Below are positions 13,978 to 19,804 of a DNA stretch of 19,804 nt, one piece after another. Position 1 is the stretch's first letter; every line of letters begins with the position of its first letter. A model generated the notes under the pieces. That model made no database searches. It was not told the origin of the DNA and was given only the letters and a program-made list of their open reading frames with translations. The translations under genes were made by a program, and so were the position numbers. The stretch covers positions 1-19,804 of the forward strand of contig JACZWN010000038.1 of NCBI GenBank assembly GCA_022572105.1, in the 5' to 3' direction. The stretch is from Pseudomonadota bacterium (GTDB taxonomy: Bacteria > Pseudomonadota > Alphaproteobacteria > Kiloniellales > J153).

Positions 13978-14006
13978 TTTACAATTCAGTATATTTCATG
14001 TATAGT
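13978..14006 (+). promoter_or_regulatory. Promoter of the small exported protein gene
   Basis: TTTACA (13978-13983), 17 bp, TATAGT (14001-14006) lie in a strikingly AT-rich 75-bp stretch, 28 bp before the ATG at 14035. The spacing is ideal for a sigma-70-type promoter. Confidence 0.65.
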
Positions 14007-14034
14007 CCGCGTATCTTATTAGGGAGCAAGGGTC

Positions 14035-14256
14035 ATGCGGACGATAACATTTTGCGCGATCGTGATCGCGGTCTCGACGTTCACCATGGCGGTCGAGGAC
14101 GTCTACGGCTGGTCCAAGGTGGGCCCCCATGCCGAAGCCGCCTGGGGCTACGCCGATCGATTGGCCACCGAGGCGATCGGCGCGGAAGCGCGCGCCGAAA
14201 ACGCGGGCGCCGCCGAGGGCGCTGGTGCCGCGGACTCGACTCTCGCCGGCGACTAA
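14035..14256 (+). CDS. Small exported protein, 73 aa, unknown function
   Basis: I do not recognise this protein. It begins with MRTITFCAIVIAVSTFTMAV, a short basic start and hydrophobic core that looks like a signal peptide or single membrane anchor, with possible cleavage around residue 20-25. A short middle (YGWSKVGPHAEAAWGYADRLA) and an Ala/Glu/Gly-rich acidic tail follow. The GC-rich third positions, an AGGGAG ribosome site nine bases before the ATG and the strong promoter upstream support a real, expressed gene. After the stop, AAGGGG/CCCCTT forms a short hairpin with three Ts, a weak terminator at best. It may be a lineage-specific periplasmic or envelope protein. Confidence 0.7.
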   Translation: MRTITFCAIVIAVSTFTMAVEDVYGWSKVGPHAEAAWGYADRLATEAIGAEARAENAGAAEGAGAADSTLAGD

Positions 14257-14339
14257 GGGGACTCCCCTTTACCGCCTCGGGAATTGAAGGGCGCGCCCGG
14301 CGCCTCGTGGCGAAGACTCTCGTCCGTGCCGGCGTGCGC

Positions 14340-14573
14340 TCAGCCGATTCCCGTCGCGCTCTCGGCGACCAGTTCGTAGTACGCCTGGTTCACCAGGGTG
14401 GTGCAGGAGATGGTTTTGGTTTGCAGCGGGTCCTGGACGTTGATCAGGCGCGCGTGCGGTATGGCGACGGTGCTCGAGAGGATGGATCCCACTTTCCAGA
14501 CCGCGACGCGGTGTTGCGTGCTCAGGCGTTGCGCGTAGCGCTGCCCTTCCCTGACTCGAAACTTCTGCGTCAT
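14340..14573 (-). CDS. Hypothetical protein, 77 aa
   Basis: I do not recognise this protein. It begins MTQKFRVREGQRYAQR and contains VAVWKVGSILSSTVAIPHARLINVQDP and an end VNQAYYELVAES. There is no signal peptide or membrane segment; it looks like a small mixed alpha/beta soluble protein. Spaced hydrophobic residues and mostly G/C third positions favour a real gene, though the ribosome site is poor (GGGGAG about 14 bases upstream). It is convergent with the small exported protein gene, 83 bp apart. Other frames over the same bases give low-complexity Arg/Ala-rich products, which supports this one. Confidence 0.55.
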   Translation of the reverse strand: MTQKFRVREGQRYAQRLSTQHRVAVWKVGSILSSTVAIPHARLINVQDPLQTKTISCTTLVNQAYYELVAESATGIG

Positions 14574-14893
14574 GGCTCGTCATTTCTCCCCGCCGCGCTG
14601 GGACCGGCGCATAGAGTTTTCATAATATCGTTAACAAAACTTTAGGGTGGCGCGCCGGCGATATTAGGCGCGCGCTTTTTCTGGGCAGGCGCCGCGCGCC
14701 GGGCCCCATTTACGCCTCGGGCCCCATTTACGCCACGGGCCCGGGCCGGACCGATGTGCGCCGATGAAACGGGTCAATATCGAGGATCGTCGGAATTAAC
14801 CTCGGCTTTACCATAGTAACGGTACAAAACATAAGGATGACTGGGCCTTCCGGGCCGCGGCTCGATGCGTCCGGGGACAGTCTAAGGTGTGGA
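14574..14893. other. Intergenic region upstream of the methyltransferase
   Basis: This 320-bp stretch shows no gene. It contains a hairpin GCGCGCC/GGCGCGC followed by GCTTTTTC (about 14650-14681), terminator-like on the plus strand without a gene to serve. It also holds two 18-bp repeats at 14701-14736 and two TTAA-N7 motifs: TTAA...TTAG at 14631-14645 and TTAA...TTTA at 14796-14810, the latter the same near-CtrA form as at cpdR. Confidence 0.45.
14701..14742. repeat. 18-bp tandem repeat
   Basis: GGGCCCCATTTACGCCTC (14701-14718) and GGGCCCCATTTACGCCAC (14719-14736) differ by one base, and a partial third copy GGGCCC follows. Confidence 0.85.
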
Positions 14894-15859
14894 ATGGTCG
14901 CCCTCTTCAATCGCGGTAGCCAACCTCAGGACGGCGGGGACGCCGGTTCCCTGCGCGAACGCTTTCTGGCGTGGTGGGATGGCGACGAGTTCCTGGAGCT
15001 GCCGGAAAAGCCGGCCCCGGCCCAGGAGCCCGAGACCAAGCACGAGGTGCATTACGAGGTGCCCCGGCAGCGCTGGGAGACAACGCGCGTGAACCTGGTC
15101 CAGAAGGTGTGGGGCGAGGGCTTCGCGAGCCCGGGCGGGCGCGACCACATCCTGACCATGGTCAAGCTCTTCGCTCTCGATCCGGCCATGACCGTGCTCG
15201 ACCTGGGCGCGGGCCTGGGTGGCGCGACGCGGACCATGTGCAGCAAATTCGGCGTCTGGGTTACCGGATTCGAGGCCGACAAAGCCCTGGCGGAGGCCGG
15301 CATGGCGCTCTCGGTCAAGGCCGGCATGGGCGAGAAGGCGCCGATCAACGTCTTCGATCCCGACAAGTTCGTGCACAAGCAGAAATCGGTGGACTGCGTG
15401 TTTTCCAAGGAGTTCCTCTTCACCGTGGAGGACAAGACGAAGTTTCTGACGGCGATCGAGGACTTGTTGAAGCCCAAGGGGCAGTTTCTATTCACCGATT
15501 TCATGCTGGCCAAGTCGTCTTTGCGCTCGCCCGCCCTGGAGACATGGATCGAGCACGAGCCGCTGAAACCACATCCCTGGGCGCTCGATGATTATCGGGA
15601 CACCCTCACCACCGCCCATCTCGATATCCGCGTCGCGGAGGACGTAACCGAGATGTTCCGCGCGATGGTGATCAAGGGCTGGGCCGATTACATCCGGTCG
15701 ACACGGCGAGGCAGCATCGGCGAGGAGGCCGCTCCGGCGTTGGTCGACGAGGTCGAACTCTGGTCCCGGCGGATTCAGGCGATCGACAGCGGCGACCTCA
15801 AGGTCTGCCGGGTCCACATCTTCAAGAAGGCCACGGGGAGGATGATGTCGGACTGGTAG
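14894..15859 (+). CDS. SAM-dependent methyltransferase, substrate unknown
   Basis: The 321-aa protein has a class I methyltransferase core. Motif I is TVLDLGAGLGGATRTM, a post-I acidic position is in GFEADKALAEAG, and later strands are VDCVFSKEFLFTVED and GQFLFTDFML. A charged ~90-residue N-terminal extension with a WWDGDEFLELPE segment precedes the core. The substrate cannot be read from motifs; a small molecule or lipid is as likely as a macromolecule. I take ATG at 14894, with AAGGTG four bases before it; the ATG at 14837 has its only AAGG directly abutting the codon and adds an unconserved-looking Gly/Ser leader. A TTAA-N7-TTTA motif lies 84 bp upstream. Confidence 0.85.
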   Translation: MVALFNRGSQPQDGGDAGSLRERFLAWWDGDEFLELPEKPAPAQEPETKHEVHYEVPRQRWETTRVNLVQKVWGEGFASPGGRDHILTMVKLFALDPAMTVLDLGAGLGGATRTMCSKFGVWVTGFEADKALAEAGMALSVKAGMGEKAPINVFDPDKFVHKQKSVDCVFSKEFLFTVEDKTKFLTAIEDLLKPKGQFLFTDFMLAKSSLRSPALETWIEHEPLKPHPWALDDYRDTLTTAHLDIRVAEDVTEMFRAMVIKGWADYIRSTRRGSIGEEAAPALVDEVELWSRRIQAIDSGDLKVCRVHIFKKATGRMMSDW

Positions 15860-15878
15860 GCCCGGAGGCCAAGGCCGG

Positions 15879-15907
15879 TTGACATATGCCGTACCGTTGC
15901 CTATTTT
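15879..15907 (+). promoter_or_regulatory. rpmJ promoter
   Basis: TTGACA (15879-15884), 17 bp, TATTTT (15902-15907), a nearly consensus sigma-70-type promoter 20 bp after the methyltransferase stop and 82 bp before rpmJ. rpmJ is thus probably its own transcription unit. Confidence 0.75.
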
Positions 15908-15989
15908 TCCGGCCGCTCCGATGGTGCATGAGAAGGGCGCCCTCGCGCCAAGGTCCTCGCATCCTGGCCCCGCACAAAAGGTCCTCGTC

Positions 15990-16115
15990 ATGAAGGTCGT
16001 CCATTCGTTGAAGACCGCCAAGAAGCGGGACAAGGACTGCCGCGTGGTCCGCCGGCGCGGCCGTGTTTACGTGATCAACAAGCGCAACCCGCGCTTCAAG
16101 GCGCGCCAGGGCTAG
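15990..16115 (+). CDS. rpmJ: Ribosomal protein L36 (bL36), 41-aa form
   Basis: The 41-aa, strongly basic protein begins MKVVHSLKTAKKRDKDCRVV and ends YVINKRNPRFKARQG, the alphaproteobacterial form of large-subunit protein L36. Only one Cys of the zinc-ribbon set is present (Cys17), so this is the zinc-independent (C-minus) type. AAAAGG lies about nine bases before the ATG, and a strong promoter precedes it. It is at a stand-alone locus, as usual in this class, not in the spc ribosomal operon. There is no clear T-tract terminator after it; CTCGA/TCGAG forms only a small hairpin. Confidence 0.95.
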   Translation: MKVVHSLKTAKKRDKDCRVVRRRGRVYVINKRNPRFKARQG

Positions 16116-16257
16116 ACTCGAAAACCAGACTCGAGGGCCGCGGTGCGGCCGCGGCGCCTGTGGACCGCCCGTTTTCGATCCGCACGCACACCAACGATCG
16201 GGCCGCGTTTCCGTTGCGGGGGCGCGGCTTTCGCTTGGCTCGATGCCCCCCATGCCA

Positions 16258-16286
16258 TTGACCCGCCCATAGCCGCGGGCCATATT
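16258..16286 (+). promoter_or_regulatory. glcDEF promoter
   Basis: TTGACC (16258-16263), 17 bp, CATATT (16281-16286). The predicted start of transcription, about 16293, falls inside the GntR-type operator. Confidence 0.6.
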
Positions 16287-16291
16287 GCACT

Positions 16292-16310
16292 CAAGTGGTA
16301 TGACCAATTG
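16292..16310. promoter_or_regulatory. GntR/FadR-type operator upstream of glcD
   Basis: CAAGTGGTATGACCAATTG is a 19-bp dyad with core TGGT-ATG-ACCA; 7 of 8 arm bases match. This is the consensus of FCD-type GntR regulators (PdhR, LldR, GlcC class: ATTGGT-N3-ACCAAT). Its place at the predicted start point suits repression relieved by glycolate, lactate or a similar acid. No GntR gene lies in the window. The rest of the spacer 16116-16415 shows nothing else. Confidence 0.65.
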
Positions 16311-16415
16311 GGGCCCCGAATGGGGACCGCCATCCCGGCGCGCCGGTTCCGCCCGCGTACCCGTGGCAGATGCGCCGTCCCGCCGACCCGGGAGCCGAGG
16401 AGCCGAGGCGCCGCC

Positions 16416-17903
16416 ATGCGCATGCCCGATCCGGAACAGGGGATCATCGCGCGCCGCGCCGAGATCGCCCGGGCGCTGAACGCCATCGTGCCCGGCGAGG
16501 GTGTGATCTGGGATGACGACGAGCTGCGCGTCTACGAGAGCGACGGCCTGACCGCTTACCGGCAAGCGCCGCTCATCGTGGTTCTGCCGGAGACCACCGA
16601 ACAGGTCAGCCGCGTCCTCGCCTACTGCCAAGCCGCCGGCGTCAAGGTCGTCCCGCGCGGCGCCGGCACCTCGCTGTCGGGCGGGGCGCTGCCGCTCGCC
16701 GACGGCGTCCTGCTCGCCATGGCCAAGTTCAACCGCATCCTCGATATCGACTTCGACAACCGCTGCGCCGTGGTCGAGCCCGGGGTCACCAATCTCGGCA
16801 TCACCCAGGCGGTGGAGCACGCCGGTTTCTACTACGCGCCGGACCCCTCGAGCCAGATCGCCTGCACGATCGGCGGCAACGTGGCCGAGAACGCGGGCGG
16901 GGTGCATTGCCTGAAGTACGGCCTGACCACCAACAACCTGCTCGGCCTCGAAATGGTCCTGATCGACGGCACGGTGCTCACGCTCGGTGGCAAGCACCTC
17001 GATTCCGAAGGCTACGACCTGCTCGGCCTGATGACCGGCTCGGAGGGCCTGCTGGGGGTCGTGACCGAAGTCACGGTGCGCCTCTTGAGGAAGCCGGAGA
17101 CCGCGCGCGCCGTCCTGCTCGGCTTTCCGAGCGCCGAGCAGGCCGGGGACTGCGTGGCCGCGATCATCGGCGCCGGCATCGTGCCCGGCGGCATGGAGAT
17201 GATGGACCGGCTCGCGATCCACGCCGCCGACGACTTCGTCCAGGCCGGCTATCCCCGCGACGTCGAGGCCCTCCTGATCGTCGAGCTGGACGGCCCGCGG
17301 GTCGAGGTCGACGATCTGATTTCCCGTGTCACCGGGATCGCCGAGGCCCACGGCGCGACGACCAGCCGGGTCAGCAACAGCGAGGCCGAGCGCGACGCCT
17401 TCTGGGCCGGGCGCAAGGCGGCCTTCCCGGCGATCGGACGCATCTCGCCCGACTACTACTGCATGGACGGGACCATCCCGCGCCACAAGCTGCCCATCGT
17501 CCTCGAGCGCATGCGCGAGATGAGCGAGAAGTACGGCTTGCGCGTCGCCAACGTGTTCCACGCCGGCGACGGCAACCTGCACCCGCTCATCCTCTACGAC
17601 GCCAACGAGCCGGGCGAGCTGGAGCGCACCGAGGAATTCGGCGCCGAGATCCTCAAGCTCTGCGTCGAGGTCGGCGGCGTGCTCACCGGCGAGCACGGCG
17701 TTGGGGTCGAGAAGCGCGACCTGATGGGCGCGATGTTTACCGAGACCGACCTCAAGCACCAGCAGCGGGTCAAGTGCGCCTTCGATCCCGACGCCCTGCT
17801 CAACCCGGGCAAGATGTTCCCGGAACTGCACCGCTGCGCCGAGCTGGGCCGCATTCACGTCAGCGGCGGCAAGCTGCCGTTCCCGGACCTGCCGCGCTTT
17901 TGA
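16416..17903 (+). CDS. glcD: Glycolate oxidase subunit GlcD (FAD-linked)
   Basis: The 495-aa protein is full length for GlcD, the FAD-binding catalytic subunit that oxidises glycolate (and D-lactate) to glyoxylate. The PCMH-type FAD domain shows VVPRGAGTSLSGGALP (78-93), DPSSQIACTIGGNVAENAGG (143-162) and TGSEGLLGVVTEVTV. The C-terminal FAD-oxidase domain shows VFHAGDGNLHPL with catalytic/metal His residues, GEHGVGVEKR and a final DALLNPGKMFP. The ATG is preceded by GAGG/GAGGAG-type purines. It leads the glcDEF operon, four bases before glcE, behind a GntR-type operator. It probably acts at the membrane face with GlcE and GlcF, feeding electrons to quinone. Confidence 0.94.
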   Translation: MRMPDPEQGIIARRAEIARALNAIVPGEGVIWDDDELRVYESDGLTAYRQAPLIVVLPETTEQVSRVLAYCQAAGVKVVPRGAGTSLSGGALPLADGVLLAMAKFNRILDIDFDNRCAVVEPGVTNLGITQAVEHAGFYYAPDPSSQIACTIGGNVAENAGGVHCLKYGLTTNNLLGLEMVLIDGTVLTLGGKHLDSEGYDLLGLMTGSEGLLGVVTEVTVRLLRKPETARAVLLGFPSAEQAGDCVAAIIGAGIVPGGMEMMDRLAIHAADDFVQAGYPRDVEALLIVELDGPRVEVDDLISRVTGIAEAHGATTSRVSNSEAERDAFWAGRKAAFPAIGRISPDYYCMDGTIPRHKLPIVLERMREMSEKYGLRVANVFHAGDGNLHPLILYDANEPGELERTEEFGAEILKLCVEVGGVLTGEHGVGVEKRDLMGAMFTETDLKHQQRVKCAFDPDALLNPGKMFPELHRCAELGRIHVSGGKLPFPDLPRF

Positions 17904-17907
17904 GCCC

Positions 17908-19158
17908 ATGAGCACCACCTTCAAGCCGGAGAACGCCGATCAGGTGGTCGAGGCGGTCGCCTGGGCGGCGGCCGAGGCGCAGCCGCTCGAGATCCTGGGG
18001 CGCGGCTCCAAGCGCGGTTTCGGCCGGCCGGTGCAGGCGGCCCACGGGATCGACGTCTCGGGGCTGACCGGGATCACGCTCTACGAGCCCCAGGAGCTGG
18101 TGCTCTCGGCGCGCGCCGGCACGCCGCTCGCCGAGATCGAGGCGGCGCTCGAGGACGCGCACCAGCAACTCGCCTTCGAGCCCGCCGACCTCGGCCCGCT
18201 GCTCGGCGCCGGGGTGGGGCAGGGGAGCATCGGCGGCATGCTCGCCTGCAACCTGTCGGGGCCCCGGCGCATCAAGGCGGGTGCGGCGCGCGACCACTTC
18301 CTGGGCGTACACGCGGTCTCGGGCCGCGGCGAGGCCTTCAAGTCGGGTGGCCGGGTGGTCAAGAACGTGACCGGCTACGATATGTGCAAGCTCCTGGCCG
18401 GCTCCCACGGCACGCTCGCGGTGCTCACCGACGTCACCGTCAAGGTCATGCCGGCGCCCGAGAAGACGCGAACCGTGCTGCTGTTGGGCCTGGACGACGC
18501 GGGCGCGCTCGCCGCCATGACCCAGGCGCTGCAGTCGGCGCACGAGGTCTCGGCCGCGGCTCACCTGCCGGCGTCCATCGCCGCCGGCTCGGCGGTCTCC
18601 TACGTCGCCGGCGCCGGCGCGGCGGTGACCGTCCTCCGGGTCGAGGGCCCGGGGCCCTCGGTGGCGTACCGCTGCGCGGCGTTGCGGAAAGACCTGTCGG
18701 ACCTGGCCGGGAGCGAGGAGCTGCACTCCATGAACTCGACCGCGCTGTGGCGCGAGCTGCGCGATGTCGCGCCCTTCGTGGGCCCGCCCGAGCGGCCCCT
18801 GTGGCGCATCTCGGTGCCGCCCCAGGAAGGCCCCCGGGTCGCGGCGGAGATCGTGGGGAGCCTGGGCGCGGCGTATTTCTACGACTGGGGCGGCGGCCTG
18901 ATTTGGCTGGCGCTGCCCGGACCGGATGAATCGGCAAGCGATGGTGCCGCGGCGGATGCCGGCGCGGGCGTGGTGCGCGCCGCCCTCGGCGCGGCCGGCG
19001 GCCACGCGATGCTCGTGCGCGCGCCCGAGGCGCTGCGCGCCGCGGTGCCGGTGTTCCAGCCCCAGGACCCGGCCATGGCGGCGCTGACGACCCGCGTCAA
19101 GGACGGCTTCGACCCCAAGCGGGTGCTCAACCCGGGCCGCATGTACGCGGGGGTGTGA
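17908..19158 (+). CDS. glcE: Glycolate oxidase subunit GlcE (FAD-binding)
   Basis: The 416-aa protein has the shorter PCMH-type FAD domain of GlcE. Visible are ILGRGSKRGFGRP, a YEPQELVLSARAGTPLAEIEAAL segment, GSIGGMLACNLSGPRRI, and RVVKNVTGYDMCKLLAGSHGTLAVLTDVTVKV, which is typical of GlcE. The C-terminal part ends KRVLNPGRMYAG, shared with GlcD. GlcE lacks the full oxidase domain and acts in complex with GlcD and GlcF. The start lies four bases after the glcD stop; the short gap suggests coupled translation. Confidence 0.93.
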   Translation: MSTTFKPENADQVVEAVAWAAAEAQPLEILGRGSKRGFGRPVQAAHGIDVSGLTGITLYEPQELVLSARAGTPLAEIEAALEDAHQQLAFEPADLGPLLGAGVGQGSIGGMLACNLSGPRRIKAGAARDHFLGVHAVSGRGEAFKSGGRVVKNVTGYDMCKLLAGSHGTLAVLTDVTVKVMPAPEKTRTVLLLGLDDAGALAAMTQALQSAHEVSAAAHLPASIAAGSAVSYVAGAGAAVTVLRVEGPGPSVAYRCAALRKDLSDLAGSEELHSMNSTALWRELRDVAPFVGPPERPLWRISVPPQEGPRVAAEIVGSLGAAYFYDWGGGLIWLALPGPDESASDGAAADAGAGVVRAALGAAGGHAMLVRAPEALRAAVPVFQPQDPAMAALTTRVKDGFDPKRVLNPGRMYAGV

Positions 19159-19180
19159 GGGAGCGACGGGGCGTCGAACG

Positions 19181-19483
19181 ATGCAGACCAATTTCACTCT
19201 GGCCCAGCTTGCCGACCCGGACGTCGCCGAGGCGAACAAGATCCTGCGCGCCTGCGTGCACTGCGGCTTCTGCCTCGCGACCTGCCCGACCTACGTGCTG
19301 CTCGGCGACGAGCTGGATTCCCCGCGCGGGCGCATCTACCTGATCAAGGACATGCTGGAAAAGGACAAGCCGGCGTCCGCGAAGGTGGTCAAGCACATCG
19401 ACCGCTGCCTGTCGTGCCTGTCGTGCATGACCACCTGTCCCTCGGGGGTGCACTACATGCACCTGGTCGACCACGCCCGCGCC
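19181..19483 (+). CDS. glcF: Glycolate oxidase iron-sulfur subunit GlcF, N-terminal part only
   Basis: The first 101 residues are a normal GlcF start: MQTNFTLAQLADP, a first 4Fe-4S set CVHCGFCLATCP (Cys25, 28, 31, 35), SPRGRIYLIKDML, and a second set CLSCLSCMTTCP (Cys76, 79, 82, 86) with HYMHLVDHARA. After DHARA the frame stays open to the window end but the residues are no longer GlcF-like (normally a helix follows, then CCG domains). The DNA from about 19484 instead codes on the minus strand. So glcF is cut after about 100 of roughly 430-450 residues, either by a real rearrangement or by a chimeric contig end. If real, the operon lacks its electron-transfer subunit. Confidence 0.88.
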
Positions 19484-19804
19484 CCGACGGACGAAGGCGG
19501 CCTCCAGCCACGCCTCCCGCTCGGCCGCGACGCTGGTGAAGCTGCGGGACCAGAGGCCGGCGAGCAGCTCCTCAGCCTGGGCCCGGGTCATAGCGGCCTC
19601 CGCGATCCGCGCCGCCTCCTCGATGGCCGTCAGCAGCACACCGTCGAGTTCGTCCATGGCGTCGCCGAGCCTCGCCCGCCCATCGCTCGCTCCGGTCCCC
19701 GCCCTGTCGCTGACCTCGGCGGGCGCGGTTCGCTCGAGCCAATCGATGAATGCGTCCGGCTGGATGCCCAGGAGCCGGCTGGCCTGATCCCAGATCCGTC
19801 CAAG
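19484..19804 (-). CDS. Fragment of an unidentified protein, open at the right edge
   Basis: On the minus strand a frame enters from the window edge (19804) and runs without stop. It contains LLGIQPDAFIDWLERTAP, then MDELDGVLLTAIEEAARIAEAAM, then LLAGLWSRSFTSVAAEREAWLEAAFV. Third positions are strongly G/C, and the helical, acidic pattern looks like real protein. It loses this character at about 19484, where the opposite-strand glcF sequence begins. An ATG occurs at 19657, but the coding look continues upstream of it, so the gene probably starts outside the window. I do not recognise the family. Confidence 0.5.

Noticed and set aside
14837..15859. Longer methyltransferase starting at 14837
   Set aside because: That ATG directly follows AAGG with no spacer, and the added 19 residues look like untranslated leader; ATG 14894 has AAGGTG at a usable distance.
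15822..17924. 700-codon open frame on the minus strand opposite rpmJ and glcD
   Set aside because: Low-complexity composition and no motifs; rpmJ and glcD on the other strand are unmistakable.
19181..19804. GlcF fused to a new C-terminal domain
   Set aside because: After residue 101 the plus frame is Pro/Arg/Gly-rich without features, whereas the minus strand shows genuine coding character; the open plus frame is a high-GC coincidence.

Overview
The window looks like a high-GC alphaproteobacterial chromosome, most likely Rhodospirillales-like. The clues are a clear CpdR single-domain response regulator next to an N-formylglutamate amidohydrolase and a tRNA-Val(GAC), an alphaproteobacterial short L36 (rpmJ), short XRE regulators, a PAS_5-like protein, and strong G/C preference in third codon positions. 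No CRISPR array, intact insertion sequence, rRNA or prophage is visible. The lineage assignment is inference from gene content.

Layout. 1-4351: the end of a DMT/EamA transporter, then minus-strand genes for a Nit-type amidase, an AcuI/YhdH-type reductase, a GNAT acetyltransferase and N-formylglutamate amidohydrolase (the last two coupled by TGATG). Between the reductase and GNAT genes, on the plus strand, lies a short unannotated transcription unit: promoter-like boxes, a CTCCTCCC anti-Shine-Dalgarno motif and a perfect terminator hairpin, a candidate small RNA. 4460-6360: cpdR with a CtrA-like promoter element, tRNA-Val with terminator, an AHL-lactonase-family metallo-beta-lactamase, and an AT-rich cluster of three hairpins. 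6589-10505: an operon for a three-subunit molybdenum hydroxylase (FAD, 2Fe-2S and Mo subunits) ending with its own MoaD/ThiS-like protein.

10506-14893 is the accessory-looking part: a short tandem array, a possible 36-aa ORF, an XRE regulator, a PAS-like protein converging with and overlapping a GNAT-like protein, a decayed second copy of the XRE gene inactivated by a 17-bp tandem duplication, a small exported protein with a good promoter, and a 77-aa orphan. 14894-16115: a SAM methyltransferase and rpmJ with a textbook promoter. 16258-19483: glcD, glcE and the start of glcF (glycolate oxidase) behind a sigma-70-type promoter with a GntR/FadR-type operator at its start point. GlcF breaks off exactly after its second iron-sulfur motif at about 19483; beyond that an unrelated reading frame runs on the opposite strand, either a rearrangement or a chimeric contig end.

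The best candidates for something undescribed are the small RNA at about 2676-2752, the XRE/PAS/GNAT cassette with its decayed XRE paralogue, and the molybdenum hydroxylase with private MoaD whose active-site loop is neither form I nor form II CO dehydrogenase.
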